Positions 42,757 through 53,450 are shown, counted from the stretch's first letter. The stretch is 64,000 nucleotides of DNA from Porphyra umbilicalis (GCA_002049455.2 KV918859.1:1-64000); one strand, 5' to 3'. Made by a program: numbers and translations. Notes: generated from the letters alone by a model not told the origin.

Positions 42757-44059
42757 ATTCCGGCACCGTCAAGGGCGTCGCCGTCGGGGCCCGCGTCGCC
42801 GTCGGCGGCGCCGCCTCCCCTGCCGGCGGCGGTGGAACCCCCCTCCAGCCGGAACCCCCCTCCAGGACGTACGTGTGCCCGTGGAGGTCCGCGTCTACAG
42901 GGCGCACCAACAGCGGCACCCCCCCCCCCCGCCCCTCCCCCCCACCCGCCCACCCCCCCAGGTCATTTTCGTCCGCAATGTCGCCCACGCGCACGGCGGC
43001 GACGTGGGGCGCCAGGTCCGCCCCCTCCAGAAAAGGGCGAGCTCTGCTGCGGCAACGGCTGCGACGCGCGCGGCCACCTAACCTGGGGGGGCGGCCCTGC
43101 TGCGGGCCGGCCGCACGTCGAGGTGAACTACGAACCGTGCGGGGAAGGGGCGGCGGGGGGGGGGGGAGGCGCCGCCGACGGTGCCGCCGCCGCCGCCCAT
43201 GGTGGGTTGGGGGGTCGGGGGGGAGGGGGGTTGGAGGGTAGCGCGCCAAAAAAACCGGAGGGAGACGGAGGGAGGAAAAGAGGCGTTGGGGGGGGAGCGG
43301 GCCGGCCAGAGCGGCGGGGCCTGTAGGGCAGCGGCGGGTTAGGAGGGCGGTTATGCGGGGGCGGGGAGGCGCGGCGGGGTGCGGCGGGGCGGAATGTGGG
43401 GCGAAGGGATGGCGGACAGTCGGGCGGGGGGATGGCGGACAGTGGGGTGGACTGTCGCGACCGTCGCGGCCACACGTGTGTCGTCTCGCCCACAAGAGTC
43501 GCCTTGCCTGACAAACTGTTTGCAACCGCGTCAGTTGCCGCCGCCACAGTCTGGACGGCCGCCGCTGCAGCGGTCAAGCAGGAACACGCCACAAAGAACT
43601 ACCGGAAAGCATTCATAGAACTGATCTCAAAAATAGTCAGGTGCTCAAAAAACTTTCGTGAGAAAATTTCATTTATTCAGCATCCTTGATAAATTCGTTT
43701 ATCAGTATGTACTTCTTCGTGTAACTGTTCTCTATGAGCATTGTAATTGGCGGTAGAATCCCACAATTGCACTACAGGAATATTTCTTCACATCTTTGGC
43801 GGCTGTTTCTCGTTTTCGAATTCCGATTTCTTGTTCTCGAATGGAAATCGTTCGTCATTTGTACATCAGTGCTCGATGTAGTCTTCTAGATAGTCCTGTC
43901 AACTCCGTGGCGAACTGGAGATCGGGATAAATCTGTATGTCTTGAGCAAGATCGCGGGATCTCCCCCTCGATCACGGCGAGGAAATGGGGGGTTGAGCAC
44001 AGGCCGCCCCCGCTTCTGGCCCTGCACGTGTCGTGGCAGCGCTGAGAGGACGGGGGTGG

Positions 44060-44430
44060 TGGCGAGCGACTCGGTAGGCGGCGCCGGCGGCGATCCGGTT
44101 TTCGACGCGGCAGGGGAGGCGGCCCGCGACTCGGTGGGCGGCACCGACGGCGATCCGGTTGTGGCCGTGGCCGGGGAGGCCGCGAGCGACTCGACAGGCG
44201 GGGCCGGCGGCGATCCGGTGGTGGTCTCGGCGGGGGAGGCGGGTGAGTCGGTGGGCGTCGGCCGGCGGCCCCGGTGGCGATCCGGCGGTAGCCGCGGCGG
44301 GGGAGGCGGCGGGTGACTCGGCGGGCGGCGCCGTCGGGGCCGGCGGCGATCCGGTGGTGGTCGCGGCGGGGGGGTTGGCGGTCGCCTCCGCGGGCGGCGC
44401 CGGCGGCGATCCGGTGGTGGTCACGGTGGG
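44060..44430. repeat. 60-bp minisatellite
   Basis: Units start near 44081, 44141 and 44201 (period 60) with the core GCGGCGCCGGCGGCGATCCG followed by GTGGTGGTCGCGGCGG. The right-hand units are less regular. Both strands are open across it. Confidence 0.8.
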
Positions 44431-46051
44431 GGTGAAGAGGTGTCAATCAGGGACTCGGTACGTTCGCGCGGCTGGTGTGGGCCAGTCTCATTGCACTACT
44501 GTGGTGACTGTAGCATTCTGGTGCCATCTCGACTGCATCTAAGGCTTGTGATGTACTTCCCCCTTGCTGACTGCTTGCAACTGCGCCGGGGGTGTTGCAA
44601 TTGGACGTGTGTGCGGCCGCTGCCGCCGCTGCCGCCGCCGTCGCCGCCGCCGCCTGGGCGTCGGTGTGAGGGGATGTGGAGGCCGCCTGCGGGTGCGCGT
44701 GTGGATTTGGGGGCGGGGGGAGGGGCGCGGCGTGAGGCCACGGCCTCCCGAGGAGAGGGGGGGGATCGCGACCTGGTGATTCTCGTGATCGCACGAACTG
44801 ACGCCTCCCCTGCTCCCTCTTCTTTTCCTGCTACTCTTGGCTGCCTGTGATGGTCCCTTTTGTGTGCACGCGATGGGGAAATGACGCCCGCGCCTTTGGC
44901 GGATGTGTTGTCGGAGATGCAGTGCAGATGCACTTTAAATGAAGTTTGATCTATTCGACTTGGCCCGTTGCCGTCCCCAACTCGCCCGGAGCCCCAGAAC
45001 CGCAGGTCAGAAGCAGTCACGGCTGTGCTCCCGGACACGACAGTGTCAGGGCGGTGGGCCCGGTGTCTGTGACGGTTTGTCTGACCACCCGAAACGGGTG
45101 CCAGACACAGCCGGCCGCTGATGTCAGGCAGTCAAGTGGCCTGCCTGGAAGGCTGCCCGAGTAAAGTGGCGATAACTTTATCCAAGTGACAGTAAGTGGC
45201 GGTAAGCTCCCTCCGTGACGAGATAACCGGCGGATGGCAGAACAAGAATTAGCCAGTCGTCAAGGCTTAAATGAAGTAGGAAACAAATGAATCAAATTAT
45301 ACATCCGCCCGCCGCAGCCGGTTAAACGGATGACATTGCTTTGCAAAGAATCCATGCATCTGGACTCACATATGGAGACATCTGCAGGCCTGTCGTGCGA
45401 AGCTTTCGAAAATGCAATGGTCTGCGAAGTGCAGCCGAAGTGCAGTGAGATGCGGCTGAGATGCGGTGGGCGCGGCTGCCGACGATTGCGCGTCAAAATG
45501 CGCTGCAGTTCTTCAGGGGTGGGGGAACGCAAATATGAGGGTCCGAACTCATCCACAGTAAGCCGCATTAACTCTCGCACCGACATAGCAATGGTTGAAG
45601 CGGACAGTCGCGCATATTCATCCGTCCTGTCCGGCGCCTCTCCATACACAATGACTCGAAACGCCGCTACCACCTTTTGCAAGGGGTGAGCCTGGAGCCT
45701 CCCGGTGGCATTAATGCGCTGTGCAAAAAAAGGTCGGTCCTTCACGGCGTTGTAGACCCGAAGAAACACGCCGCGTGGTACGCGGAAGCGGCGTTCAAAG
45801 TCCCCCTCATCATACACAGGCGGCTCCCCGTTCAGACCAAAATAATCTCTCAGAATAGCGCGCAAACCTGAGCGGAAGTTACGCCGCTTATTCGGCCGGC
45901 GGCCCGGTACAGATCCATCATATCGCGGCCGCCGGGACACCCGAGACCCTCGCGCGCGCTTCCGCCAATGACGCAACGCCTGCAGGTGCGCCGCAACCGC
46001 CGAAGCAATATGCAGGTCCTCGGTATCCTTCAGCATCGCATCTGCAGACAT

Positions 46052-46746
46052 GTCTAAAATCGAAGAAGACGGTCGCCACGACGGAGGCGGCGGACGGTCG
46101 TCGTCGACGACGACGCCAGTGCGCTACGCTGCCTGCGCCTTCTCACTCGGATTTCCTTAGCACCCCACTGAGAGCACACCGCATGGACAGAGCAGATTTC
46201 CTTTGGCCCACCCCTCCGGCAGACCGTTTCAATGCCCCTCGCTGGAGCCCCGATGCAGTCGCATCCTGGGGTGGAGGCTCCGTCACCTGCGGTCGCGTGC
46301 TCGACGCGACGGTCCATAGCAGTCGCGATACCGTTGCAAACGGTGATCGCTCGAACGCTCTCCCGCGACACAAAGTGCATTTTTTGTCACTGACGTTTCA
46401 AGAAAGCCGGATGCCACGTCACAAGCATTTCGAACGGCGGCCAAAGCAGCGCCAGCCACTGAGAGTGCTAAACAAGATGGGAAGGAGAGCTCTCACTCCC
46501 CAAATCGTGCAGAGAATGGGGGACAAGGGCCTCACCCTCCACTTTCTGCTCGCTAAATCTGTGTGTACTTACGTGATTCCAATAAAATAGATTCGTGGTT
46601 TCCCTCTTCGATTTGGGGTGCCCGACGTTGCTGTGGAGCCGTTCCCAACCCCAAGAGCCCAAATGGAGCCACGTGGAGCATTTGGGAGACACGTTCCTGA
46701 CACGTATACACATTCGGACTTGCTGAAGAGGTTGTTGGGTGCGCTC
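46052..46746. other. Right flank of Element 2 (transposase upstream region)
   Basis: About 700 bp between the transposase start and the right end. It has ordinary composition, no supported ORF and presumably the transposase promoter. A CGTCGTCGTCGACGACGACG-like palindrome lies at about 46100-46119. Confidence 0.5.
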
Positions 46747-47751
46747 TAAAGCGTCCACAGAATCTCGGAGCCTCCAACGAGGCGTGATCAACGAGATCCG
46801 CTGCATATTGCGTTCGACAGGCCGACGAAAGGCAGCGATCGACTGACTCAAAGCAGACACGATGCACAAGTATGGCAAAAAGTAGGAGATCGTCGTCGTA
46901 AACGTCGATTGAGTGGTCCATGGCAGCTCCACAGGCTGCCACCGAGCAGGGCCATGACAACCTGTCGGCCAATAACACATGCAAGAATCACAGACGGGAT
47001 TGTGTGCACCCAGACGTGTTGCACGAATGGTGAGGGCTGGCAGAAGGCTGGGCACTTCATGGCTGGAAACTGCCGTCGAGGCGTTTTTTTGTTCCATGTT
47101 GACCCGTCTACAACTCTCGCGTACATCATACGATCTACCTGCAACTTTGCAGGGGACAAGCTGAGGGTCGCGATCTCTGGTCTTGAGAAGCACAGCGTCT
47201 CTGCTACAGCGGTTTACGCTACCCAGTCGGTTTTGTAGGGCTCTCAGAGACGTTGTAGATGCAGTTGCACCGGCGCCCCCCTCAGACAGGATGGAATCGG
47301 CGATCTGGATGTCGGGCCTCGTCGGAGTGGCCCGCGATCTGTTTGCGGTCGTTGATCAACGTGCTCGGTCGTCGTGGGACACGTGTTCGATCAATGTCAT
47401 TTTGACGTCTAGTCAATGAGCGGACGTCCAGGATAGTCCTTGTCCAGAATAGGGAGGACGTGCCGTATTTTGTCTTCAAATGAAGCATGCGCCCTCTATT
47501 GTGTCACCCGGACTATCGGTCCGAGATGTAGTTATCTAAATTGATTGCGGCGAATCTCGTTCCTTACGGCACCGTTACTTTGGCGAGAGCGTGGATCGTG
47601 GACCAATAAGCGAATCTAGACACGTTACACCAATAAAAGAGACACGTTTTGTTAGTCCATCATTGCTAGGTTTGCTCTAAGTGTGGACACCGTCCCGTTC
47701 CAACTGAATTTAGGGGCAGTTCGCACGCAATCTTCGCATGTTCTTCTCGGA

Positions 47752-48501
47752 ATGCTGCATTTGTATGGACCGCTGTTTTCTGGCACCTGTCCGGTTTCGT
47801 CACCCTCCGCCAGTCCTTACATCAACTTGACGAATCAAGTCAGTGGTGGGCACAGGATCGCCCTCAGCTCGCCACATGGGCAAAGTGCCTCGCTGCACGC
47901 CCACCTCTTCTGTGTACTACCCCAATGGCGGCCATGGCGGGAGCGACGCGGTGATAGCCGCGCTTTTCGAGCTTTCCACCGGCTTTGCTGGTGGCGCCGG
48001 TTTCCGATGAGAGGCGCCACAGCCAGCAACCTCATGACGCTAGCAAAGGTCACTGTCACTGGGCGCCGAGCCGTTGTGGTGGTGCCGCGACAGGCAAAGT
48101 ATCTGGCGCTTTGTTTTTGTCACTGCAGCACGCACGGTGGTACTGCATCCCCTAAGAAGCCAGAAAAATACTGTGCTCACCCAGACACGGATCAGTGCTT
48201 GACATGGGTGTGCGAGAAGCAAAACGGGGTGCTAATGGACAGTCTAAAAAGCAGAACAGACTATGGACTGAAACTGCTACAGAGGCTATACTTACACAGT
48301 GTGGAAAACACTAGCACCCTCACTGCCACCCTCGGACACACAACCCAACAGCCGCGTCTGCAAGTCAGCGACCGCAACCCTGATGCCCGCCACATTTGCC
48401 GAGTGTGCACCACATCTAATCAAGGAAGGCAGCTGAGTGTGTGCGGCAGCTACGCACCTCAATCAAAGTCAGTTTCTCCCTCAGCACCGCCTGTGACATG
48501 A
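47752..48501 (+). CDS. Hypothetical protein, unrecognised
   Basis: An open frame of 249 codons from the first ATG in phase (47752; it stays open leftward to 47683 without an ATG). It directly follows the end of family B copy B2 in sequence of moderate GC, where a chance frame this long is less expected. It has Cys/His-rich patches (CFCHCSTHGG, KKPEKYCAHPDTDQCLTWVC, HICRVCTTS) that could suggest metal binding, but the spacing matches no finger type I know. No signal peptide. It could be non-coding. Confidence 0.25.
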   Translation: MLHLYGPLFSGTCPVSSPSASPYINLTNQVSGGHRIALSSPHGQSASLHAHLFCVLPQWRPWRERRGDSRAFRAFHRLCWWRRFPMRGATASNLMTLAKVTVTGRRAVVVVPRQAKYLALCFCHCSTHGGTASPKKPEKYCAHPDTDQCLTWVCEKQNGVLMDSLKSRTDYGLKLLQRLYLHSVENTSTLTATLGHTTQQPRLQVSDRNPDARHICRVCTTSNQGRQLSVCGSYAPQSKSVSPSAPPVT

Positions 48502-49755
48502 CGGTAGATGCCGGCCGTCTGAGAGTAAAATAACGCCCCGTACGCACCCGCAGCGGGGCCGGCCCTGGAGGGTGCGCCGACGTTGGCTGACGTGCCGCGC
48601 CCGCCACCGACACCACCACCAGTAGCCGAACGACCCCTCCCGGCAAGAGCGACACCATTTGTCGGCGCGCCGCCCCCGCAACCGCCACTGCCCCCGCCCC
48701 CCCCGCCAGCGGTCCAGCCACAACCGGCGCTGCCACCGCGGATCATGACCGACGCGACGCCCCCGCCACGACCCCCGCTACAAGAGAAAGTGCTCACGTC
48801 GGGGATCGAACCCACTTCATTCGTTGTCTCGCATCCGAAGCGGGAGACGCATGCGCTGTAGACCGGCCACGGGGAGTTTGTGTTGCAGTTACTCTGGCTA
48901 TTTATTGACTTGCAGCGCTCTGCTTCGTTTGCCAGTTTGCCTTAGAACTGTTATTAAACGTACTTCTTGATCGATGAAGAGATATTGGTTGGCCGTTAGG
49001 CTAGTGGGGGCGGAAGCTCTCCGGGCTGTGTTCTTATCGTGACAGAGCCATGACAAGCCGTGCCTGATTTTCACCTGGACGGAGACAAGAAATCGGACCT
49101 TGTCACGAGCCTGGCTTTAGTGAGGACTGCGCAGGAACGGGTCCTGCGTAGGCTTTTTATCCTCGGGGTAGAAGGAGGCCGCCCAGAATATATTTCCTCC
49201 TTCCCATACAGGCGATGCCGCAGAAGCACCCAGCAGACCATCCTGCCATGTCCCCCCCTCCCTTCGCCCCATACGAAGCAGAGCTCTTCATGGGTTGTCT
49301 GGCTCCAGGAGACTCCACGTACCCCTTCTATGAGACACAGAGGTGTCTCTTGGCAGAAACAACATGTTCGGACAGCCTTCGCTCGTCGAACAAGACGAGT
49401 ACGTGGGGCCCCCACAGTGGCTGTTGCAAGTCCAAATCGACGTATTTGGGGGTTCTGGAGGGGGGGGGGGGGGGAGGGCGATGCTCGGCCCCGCCGGCCG
49501 ATGCCCCCTGAGTGGGCTTTCATCATTTGGTTCAGGTGAGGGTCATCCTCAACGGGTCTTGTTTACGCTGGGCTGACAAGGCGACCACCCAGCTACACTG
49601 CCGACGAGAACAGCAACAACGTGAGTTTACAGGTGACAAAAGGGCCGATTTCCCACTCAGATGCCCCGGAAACCGCGATTCCGACACCGCATCATTTGAT
49701 GCGCACCACCGCATCATTTGATGCGATTCTGCGTTAGAAAAGACACTAGATGGCA
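48502..49755. other. Intergenic region
   Basis: 48570-48780 is Pro/Gly-coding low complexity on either strand. A GGTTCGATCCCCGAC box at about 48797-48811 (minus) was tested as a tRNA and rejected. 49083-49130 matches 34013-34062 inverted. A 12-13 nt G run is at about 49459. Two CGCATCATTTGATGCG palindromes lie at 49688-49703 and 49710-49725. Confidence 0.4.
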
Positions 49756-50114
49756 GGCCGACGGGCGCCGCAACAGAAGCCGGCGCGCAGGCACGATCAC
49801 CCGCGGGTCATCGCGGGCGAGTTCACCCCCCGTAGTCGCTGCGCGCGGTCGCCGCGCCCAACTCGGGGCGGTGGGGGGTAGCAGGGGGGCTGGCTCTGTC
49901 CGGGCCCTGTGACCCTTGTGGCAGGACAGTCCTTCTCAGCCACGTAACTCTATTCGCTTTTAGCGTCATCGCGACCCTTCCAAAGTCGACAGGCCCTCAG
50001 ATCCCTGAGGACACAAATGCAGACTGCCACCTCTGAAACGGAGAGCGGGTTCCGTGATCTATGTATATGTGTGCATCACTACACTTTGAGAGCACCCTGT
50101 CCTAAAGGCCAGAG
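49756..50114 (-). repeat. Family A truncated copy (A3)
   Basis: Matches the left half of family A (17746-18090) in inverted orientation, with its CTCTGGCCTTTAGGAC end at 50114. It breaks off at about 49751, next to the doubled CGCATCATTTGATGCG. Confidence 0.75.
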
Positions 50115-50180
50115 AATTTCCGTGATTTGATCCCGGGATTGTTTCAGCTTTATCCCGAGGATCATCCTGCGATCAGTTCA

Positions 50181-52402
50181 GGGCAATCCCAACCACGTTC
50201 GCCCTATCTCATATTCGTTACACGTTGCCCTACGAAGCAGAAATGTGTCTCTTGATTGAGGAAATGGGGCCACTGGGCTTTTCTGTCAACGCGATCGACC
50301 CCATTCTGGTCTTCAATGGTCATGAAGGAATCCTGGAAGTACGAATCAACTCCGAAGCGCAGAAATGGGGCGGGCGTTGGACCTGCCCCATTCGTGAAGC
50401 GAAATGGGGCCGGTCCTGCGTCGGCCCCAATGCGTTCTGTGCTCTCATTGGTGGAGTGTAGCCAAAGATGTATTTCTATAAATTCGTTTAGCGCGCAACG
50501 TGTGTTGGGATGATCTTGATCAATTCTGGAAGATAATGGCGCAGACCTGACATCTTAGGCGACGAGGACCGACCTCAGCATTCGAGAGCGGACCAAAAGC
50601 TTTCATCCACTGAACTAGGCTGACAGAGCAGGTGGTTGGCGTCTCGGGATCCGATTCCGACGCAGGCTGTCATTGTGGGCCGCGTGGGACGGCATCGGAC
50701 ATGTAGCTCAGGCAAGCGTACAGTGGGGACCTCTCTCGCCTCGTGACCCCGGATCTGGGCTCTTGAGGGCCTCTTGGCGTGGGGACGATGGATGTTTCGC
50801 GCGGTGCCATCACAACCATGCGGTGGCTAGGTCGTGGCGGGCCGTCCACCACTGATACAGAGCCTCTGAAGAGGGGGGGGCGGTTGAACGAGATCGCGCG
50901 GGCGGGCTGGTCCCACACGCACATAGATATTTTCAGGTGGCAGGCCTCCCGACACTGTTTCAGAGCCTCAGGAGGGGGGGCGGGGGTCGGAGGGGATCGC
51001 GCGTTGCCCCTGGGCAAGCACCCGCACAGCGAGATCCTGGTGGCAGGCGGCCCGCCACCGCACCCAGAACGATTTGAGAGAGGGGGAAGGGGGTGGCCGG
51101 CGGCCTCGGGTCGCCTCCTGGCTCTTTCGCGGCGCATTGGGGGAGGCTGGTGGTCCGCCACCACCCACAGTGCCTTTAAGTGGCGGTGCGGCGCTCGATC
51201 CGGGACCACGCGGTGTCTCGCTGGCTCCCGCCCAGCATTTTCGGGGCTGAAGGTGTTCCACCACTGCGCGCAGTGCCATTTGACAGGGGGGGGCTCGGTC
51301 TGTCGCTGCTCGGGCCGCGCTGCCGCACCGTACACGTACCCGACCCACCGACGTCGCGCCCATAGTTGTGACGTGTCCGGCCATCACCTGCATTGTCGGC
51401 CCCCCGCTACTCTGTTTCCCTGTTCCTCCTCCACGACGTTCCCGCTTCGCCCCCACGTTCCCTTTCTTCGGCTTGAGACGCGAGATCCGCACACCCACCC
51501 CACTTTATTTGCTACCCACCCACTTTTATGACCCCCAACCTTGTGTCCCGTTCTATTCCAACACCTTCCTGCGCTCGCCCGCGACCCACCCCTCCGCTGC
51601 TGATATGGACAAGCCGTTCTTCCAGCAGCGCATCAACGCGACAGGTCGCCTGCAGGCTCACCCGCTGCAAAACTTCGTGGCAGCCTTCCGCGTCATCGCG
51701 TACGGCGAGGCGGCCAACCGCTCGGACGAGTACGTGCTCCTCTCTCGCTCGACCGTAGCGCAGGTGACCAAGCTTCTCCTCAAGTTCATCGTGCGGCGGT
51801 GGCAAACGACGTACCTTCGCCGTCCCAACCAGTTGGAGCCGAACAAGATGATGGAGTGCAACGCAGAGCGTGGTTTTCCTGGCTGTATGGGCTCGATGGA
51901 CTGTACCCACTGGGAGTGGCATCAGTGCCCGACTGGCATGGCCGGCGCGTACCAGAGCCGGAAGGGCTCGCGCGGCGTTGTCGTCGAGGCTGTGTGCGAC
52001 GACGACCTGTGGATTTGGCACCTGTTTGTCGGCGCTTCCGGAATCCTGAACGACATCAACGTTTTGAACCAGTCGCCTTTCTACCTAGACGTCACGGCAG
52101 GCCGGTGGCGGCCGCGGGGCGTGAGCTTTACCGTGAATGGGATCACTTGCACGCTACCTTACTGCCTTGTGGACAGGATTTACCCTCGCTACGCGTTCCC
52201 AGTGTCTTCCCACCAAATGCCTATGACTGACGAGGCGAAGACCTTCAACCGCCTACAAGGCGCCATTTGCAAGGACGTTGAACGCCTGTTTGGCATTCTG
52301 ACCAAGAGGTTCCACATCGCGTTGCACCCAGGACGGTACCGCTCCGTGAAGCAGTTGGTCACCACGTGCATAGAGCAGTGCATTACATTTCCCGGGCGAT
52401 AG
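50181..52402 (+). mobile_element. Harbinger Element 3, 5' part only
   Basis: It begins with GGGCAATCCCAACCACGTTC, the same end as Element 1. The following 1.4 kb is the Element 1 leader in opposite orientation (compare 30392 back to about 29000), then the transposase. No right-hand GGGATTGCCC end, Myb gene or third ORF was found, and no TAA precedes the left end. It is a truncated copy. Confidence 0.75.
51605..52402 (+). pseudogene. Harbinger DDE transposase of Element 3, truncated at both ends
   Basis: It reads MDKPFFQQRINATGRLQAHP, YLRRPNQLEPNKMMECNAER, GFPGCMGSMDCTHWEW (first Asp), DLWIWHLFVGASGILNDIN (second Asp), PRYAFPVSSHQ and CKDVERLFGILTKRFHIALH (third acid). The whole catalytic core is open. 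Compared with Element 1, about 110 N-terminal residues are gone: the start codon and Asp are joined directly to the PFF.QRINATG motif. The C-terminus stops after KQLVTTCIEQC, without the conserved linker and tail. It is the only copy here with all three catalytic acids, but loss of the N-terminal region probably disables it. Confidence 0.8.
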
Positions 52403-53450
52403 AGCATTGTCAGATGGACCAGCTTTCCAGTGTTCGTTCCTCATGCTTGACTCTTCCCTCATCGGCTCTCCTGTGATGCGTTCCCCCCCTCCGCGGCGCG
52501 GCGTGACACGCCATTCAACCCTCCCCTCCCCTCCTGCTCCCGTCTTGTCCTAGACTAGGACTCCTGGTGCATCCTACTTCCCCTCCCCCCCCCCCCCCCC
52601 CATCAGGCCCGCCATGGATGGCAAGCCAATTGCCGCCCCAACCGCGGCTGTGGTTGCTAGACGCGGCATGACGACGCCTTCGGCCGACGCGGCAACCGCG
52701 CCAGTGCTTACCCCATTGCGAGGCGGCCAACGGGCGGCCACCTCCAGGCGGCGGGCGACGAGCCATGCGGGCGCCGCTGCCACCGTTGATGTCGCGTCGT
52801 AAACTGGCGCCACGATACGGGGCGCCACGTGAGGCGGCTGCGACAGCGGCGGCGCGGACACCGGCCGGAGGCTTCTCGCCGTCGGCGCGGGGACGGGCGT
52901 GGCGGCCGCCGCGGTCGCGGCTGCGGCCGCCGCACGCACCAAGAGCAGGCTGCGCCCGCACGGCCGTCATTGGAATTGGCCGCCGCCGTGGTCGACGGCG
53001 GGCCGCGAGTCCATGGCTACGTTTCGCCGTGGACGGTGCTATCGAAGGGCGGGCTGGAGGCGGCGCACCGCCGGCGGTGGGGAGGGGGCATAGCGGTGGG
53101 GGGGGTAGCCGCGTGCCGCGCACCTGCTTTCCGGCAGTGGTGACGTTGGCCGTGCTGCGTGGGCCTCTGGTGGCGCGGTCGCGCGATAATGCCGCGGCCA
53201 CACGGCCGGAAGCAGCCGCTCTGCCTGCCGCGATCGTCCCCCTCTTTGGCGAACGCACGACTACGCGTCGCGCCATTGCGGCGGCAATGACCTGCGACTG
53301 CCATGCTATGGGGACCTTCGGTTTTGAAGGGCTCCCCGCGACGGTGTCAGTGCGCTTTTGTGCGGTGCGGGGGGGCGGTGGGTGGAGGAAGGTGCCTTGG
53401 TGCCGCCACGGCGGCGTTCGGTGGCCCATGCCACCCCACCTGCGCAGCAG
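52403..53450. other. Region without a confident gene
   Basis: A C14 run at about 52588-52601. A GC-rich stretch at 52600-53430 is open on both strands; the plus-strand reading around 53110-53330 (CFPAVVTLAVLRGPLVARSR) is the most coding-like, but no family is recognised. Confidence 0.35.

Larger units (their letters stand above)
41784..45484. mobile_element. 3.7-kb TIR element inside Element 2 transposase
   Basis: Perfect 20-bp terminal inverted repeats CGTCGGCAGCCGCGCCCACC, flanked by AT on both sides (41782-41783, 45485-45486). Removing the element and one AT restores the transposase frame at Asn-Ala. Subterminal GCATCT/TGCA motifs recur at both ends. Inside: a 115-bp direct duplication (42406-42756), a GC-rich block at 42750-43330, a 60-bp minisatellite (44060-44430) and an AT-richer stretch at 43600-43900. 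A minus-strand frame ending near 42728 reads ADLAPHVAAVRVGDIADEND and looks partly coding, but no transposase or known domain is recognisable. The superfamily is unassigned. Confidence 0.75.
39790..46051 (-). pseudogene. Harbinger DDE transposase of Element 2, split by a 3.7-kb element
   Basis: The N-terminal part (46051-45487) reads RRPRYDGSVPGRRPNKRRNF, DYFGLNGEPPVYDEGDFERR, INATGRLQAHPLQ and YLRSPTPEELQRILTRN. It resumes at 41781 with AERGMPGCIGSLDYSHWEW (first Asp), WIWHLFVGCPGSHNDPNV (second Asp), and RKDVKRLYAVLTARFHVALH. At the place of the third catalytic acid (DVER in the other two copies) it has DVKR, so Glu is replaced by Lys. A very long Gly/Ala/Gln repeat linker follows, then the conserved tail AWAETRSEEEHTKLRHDL ... 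IEPYL. Across the insertion the codons rejoin exactly as Asn-Ala-Glu-Arg-Gly, matching NAERG in Element 3. Inactive on two counts. Confidence 0.85.
34555..46746. mobile_element. PIF/Harbinger transposon, Element 2 (12.2 kb)
   Basis: Terminal inverted repeats GAGCACACCCAACAAC and GAGCGCACCCAACAAC (15 of 16 matching), with TAA duplicated at 34552-34554 and 46747-46749. Contents: a hairpin-bearing tandem repeat (36.0 kb), a decayed Trp/Gly/Pro repeat ORF (36436), a frameshifted Myb/SANT-like gene (38162-39501, +), and a convergent transposase (46051-39790, -) interrupted by a 3.7-kb TIR element. The gene layout is the same as in Element 1. Every gene carries a lesion. The extra length comes from GCCGGCGG-rich minisatellites and the nested element. 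Confidence 0.88.
34360..47677. mobile_element. Family B copy B2, split by Element 2
   Basis: The left part 34360-34554 (195 bp) and the right part 46750-47677 (928 bp) add to 1123 bp, against 1124 bp in intact B1. The split falls at the same TAA as position 30588-30590 of B1. The outer ends are GAGCAAAACTAGCAATG and the inverse of GAGCAAACCTAGCAATG, flanked by TAA at 34357-34359 and 47678-47680. The interrupting DNA is Element 2, flanked by its own TAA duplication. Confidence 0.88.

Noticed and set aside
36000..44430. CRISPR array
   Set aside because: The repeats are contiguous minisatellites with no unique spacers of constant length, in a eukaryotic transposon.
41784..45484. Large inversion separating two halves of the transposase
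   Set aside because: The inverted matching sequence at the two junctions first suggested an inversion, but both halves are on the same strand, and the match is the element's own TIR with an AT duplication.
46468..47193. Minus-strand frame partly shared by family B copies B1 and B2
   Set aside because: Similarity is explained by the repeat itself. The frame has different lengths and ends in the two copies and no domain.
48787..48862. Minus-strand tRNA candidate (GGTTCGATCCCCGAC)
   Set aside because: The T arm is nearly acceptable, but no 5' acceptor partner for CGTGAGC exists upstream or downstream (also checked as a permuted tRNA).
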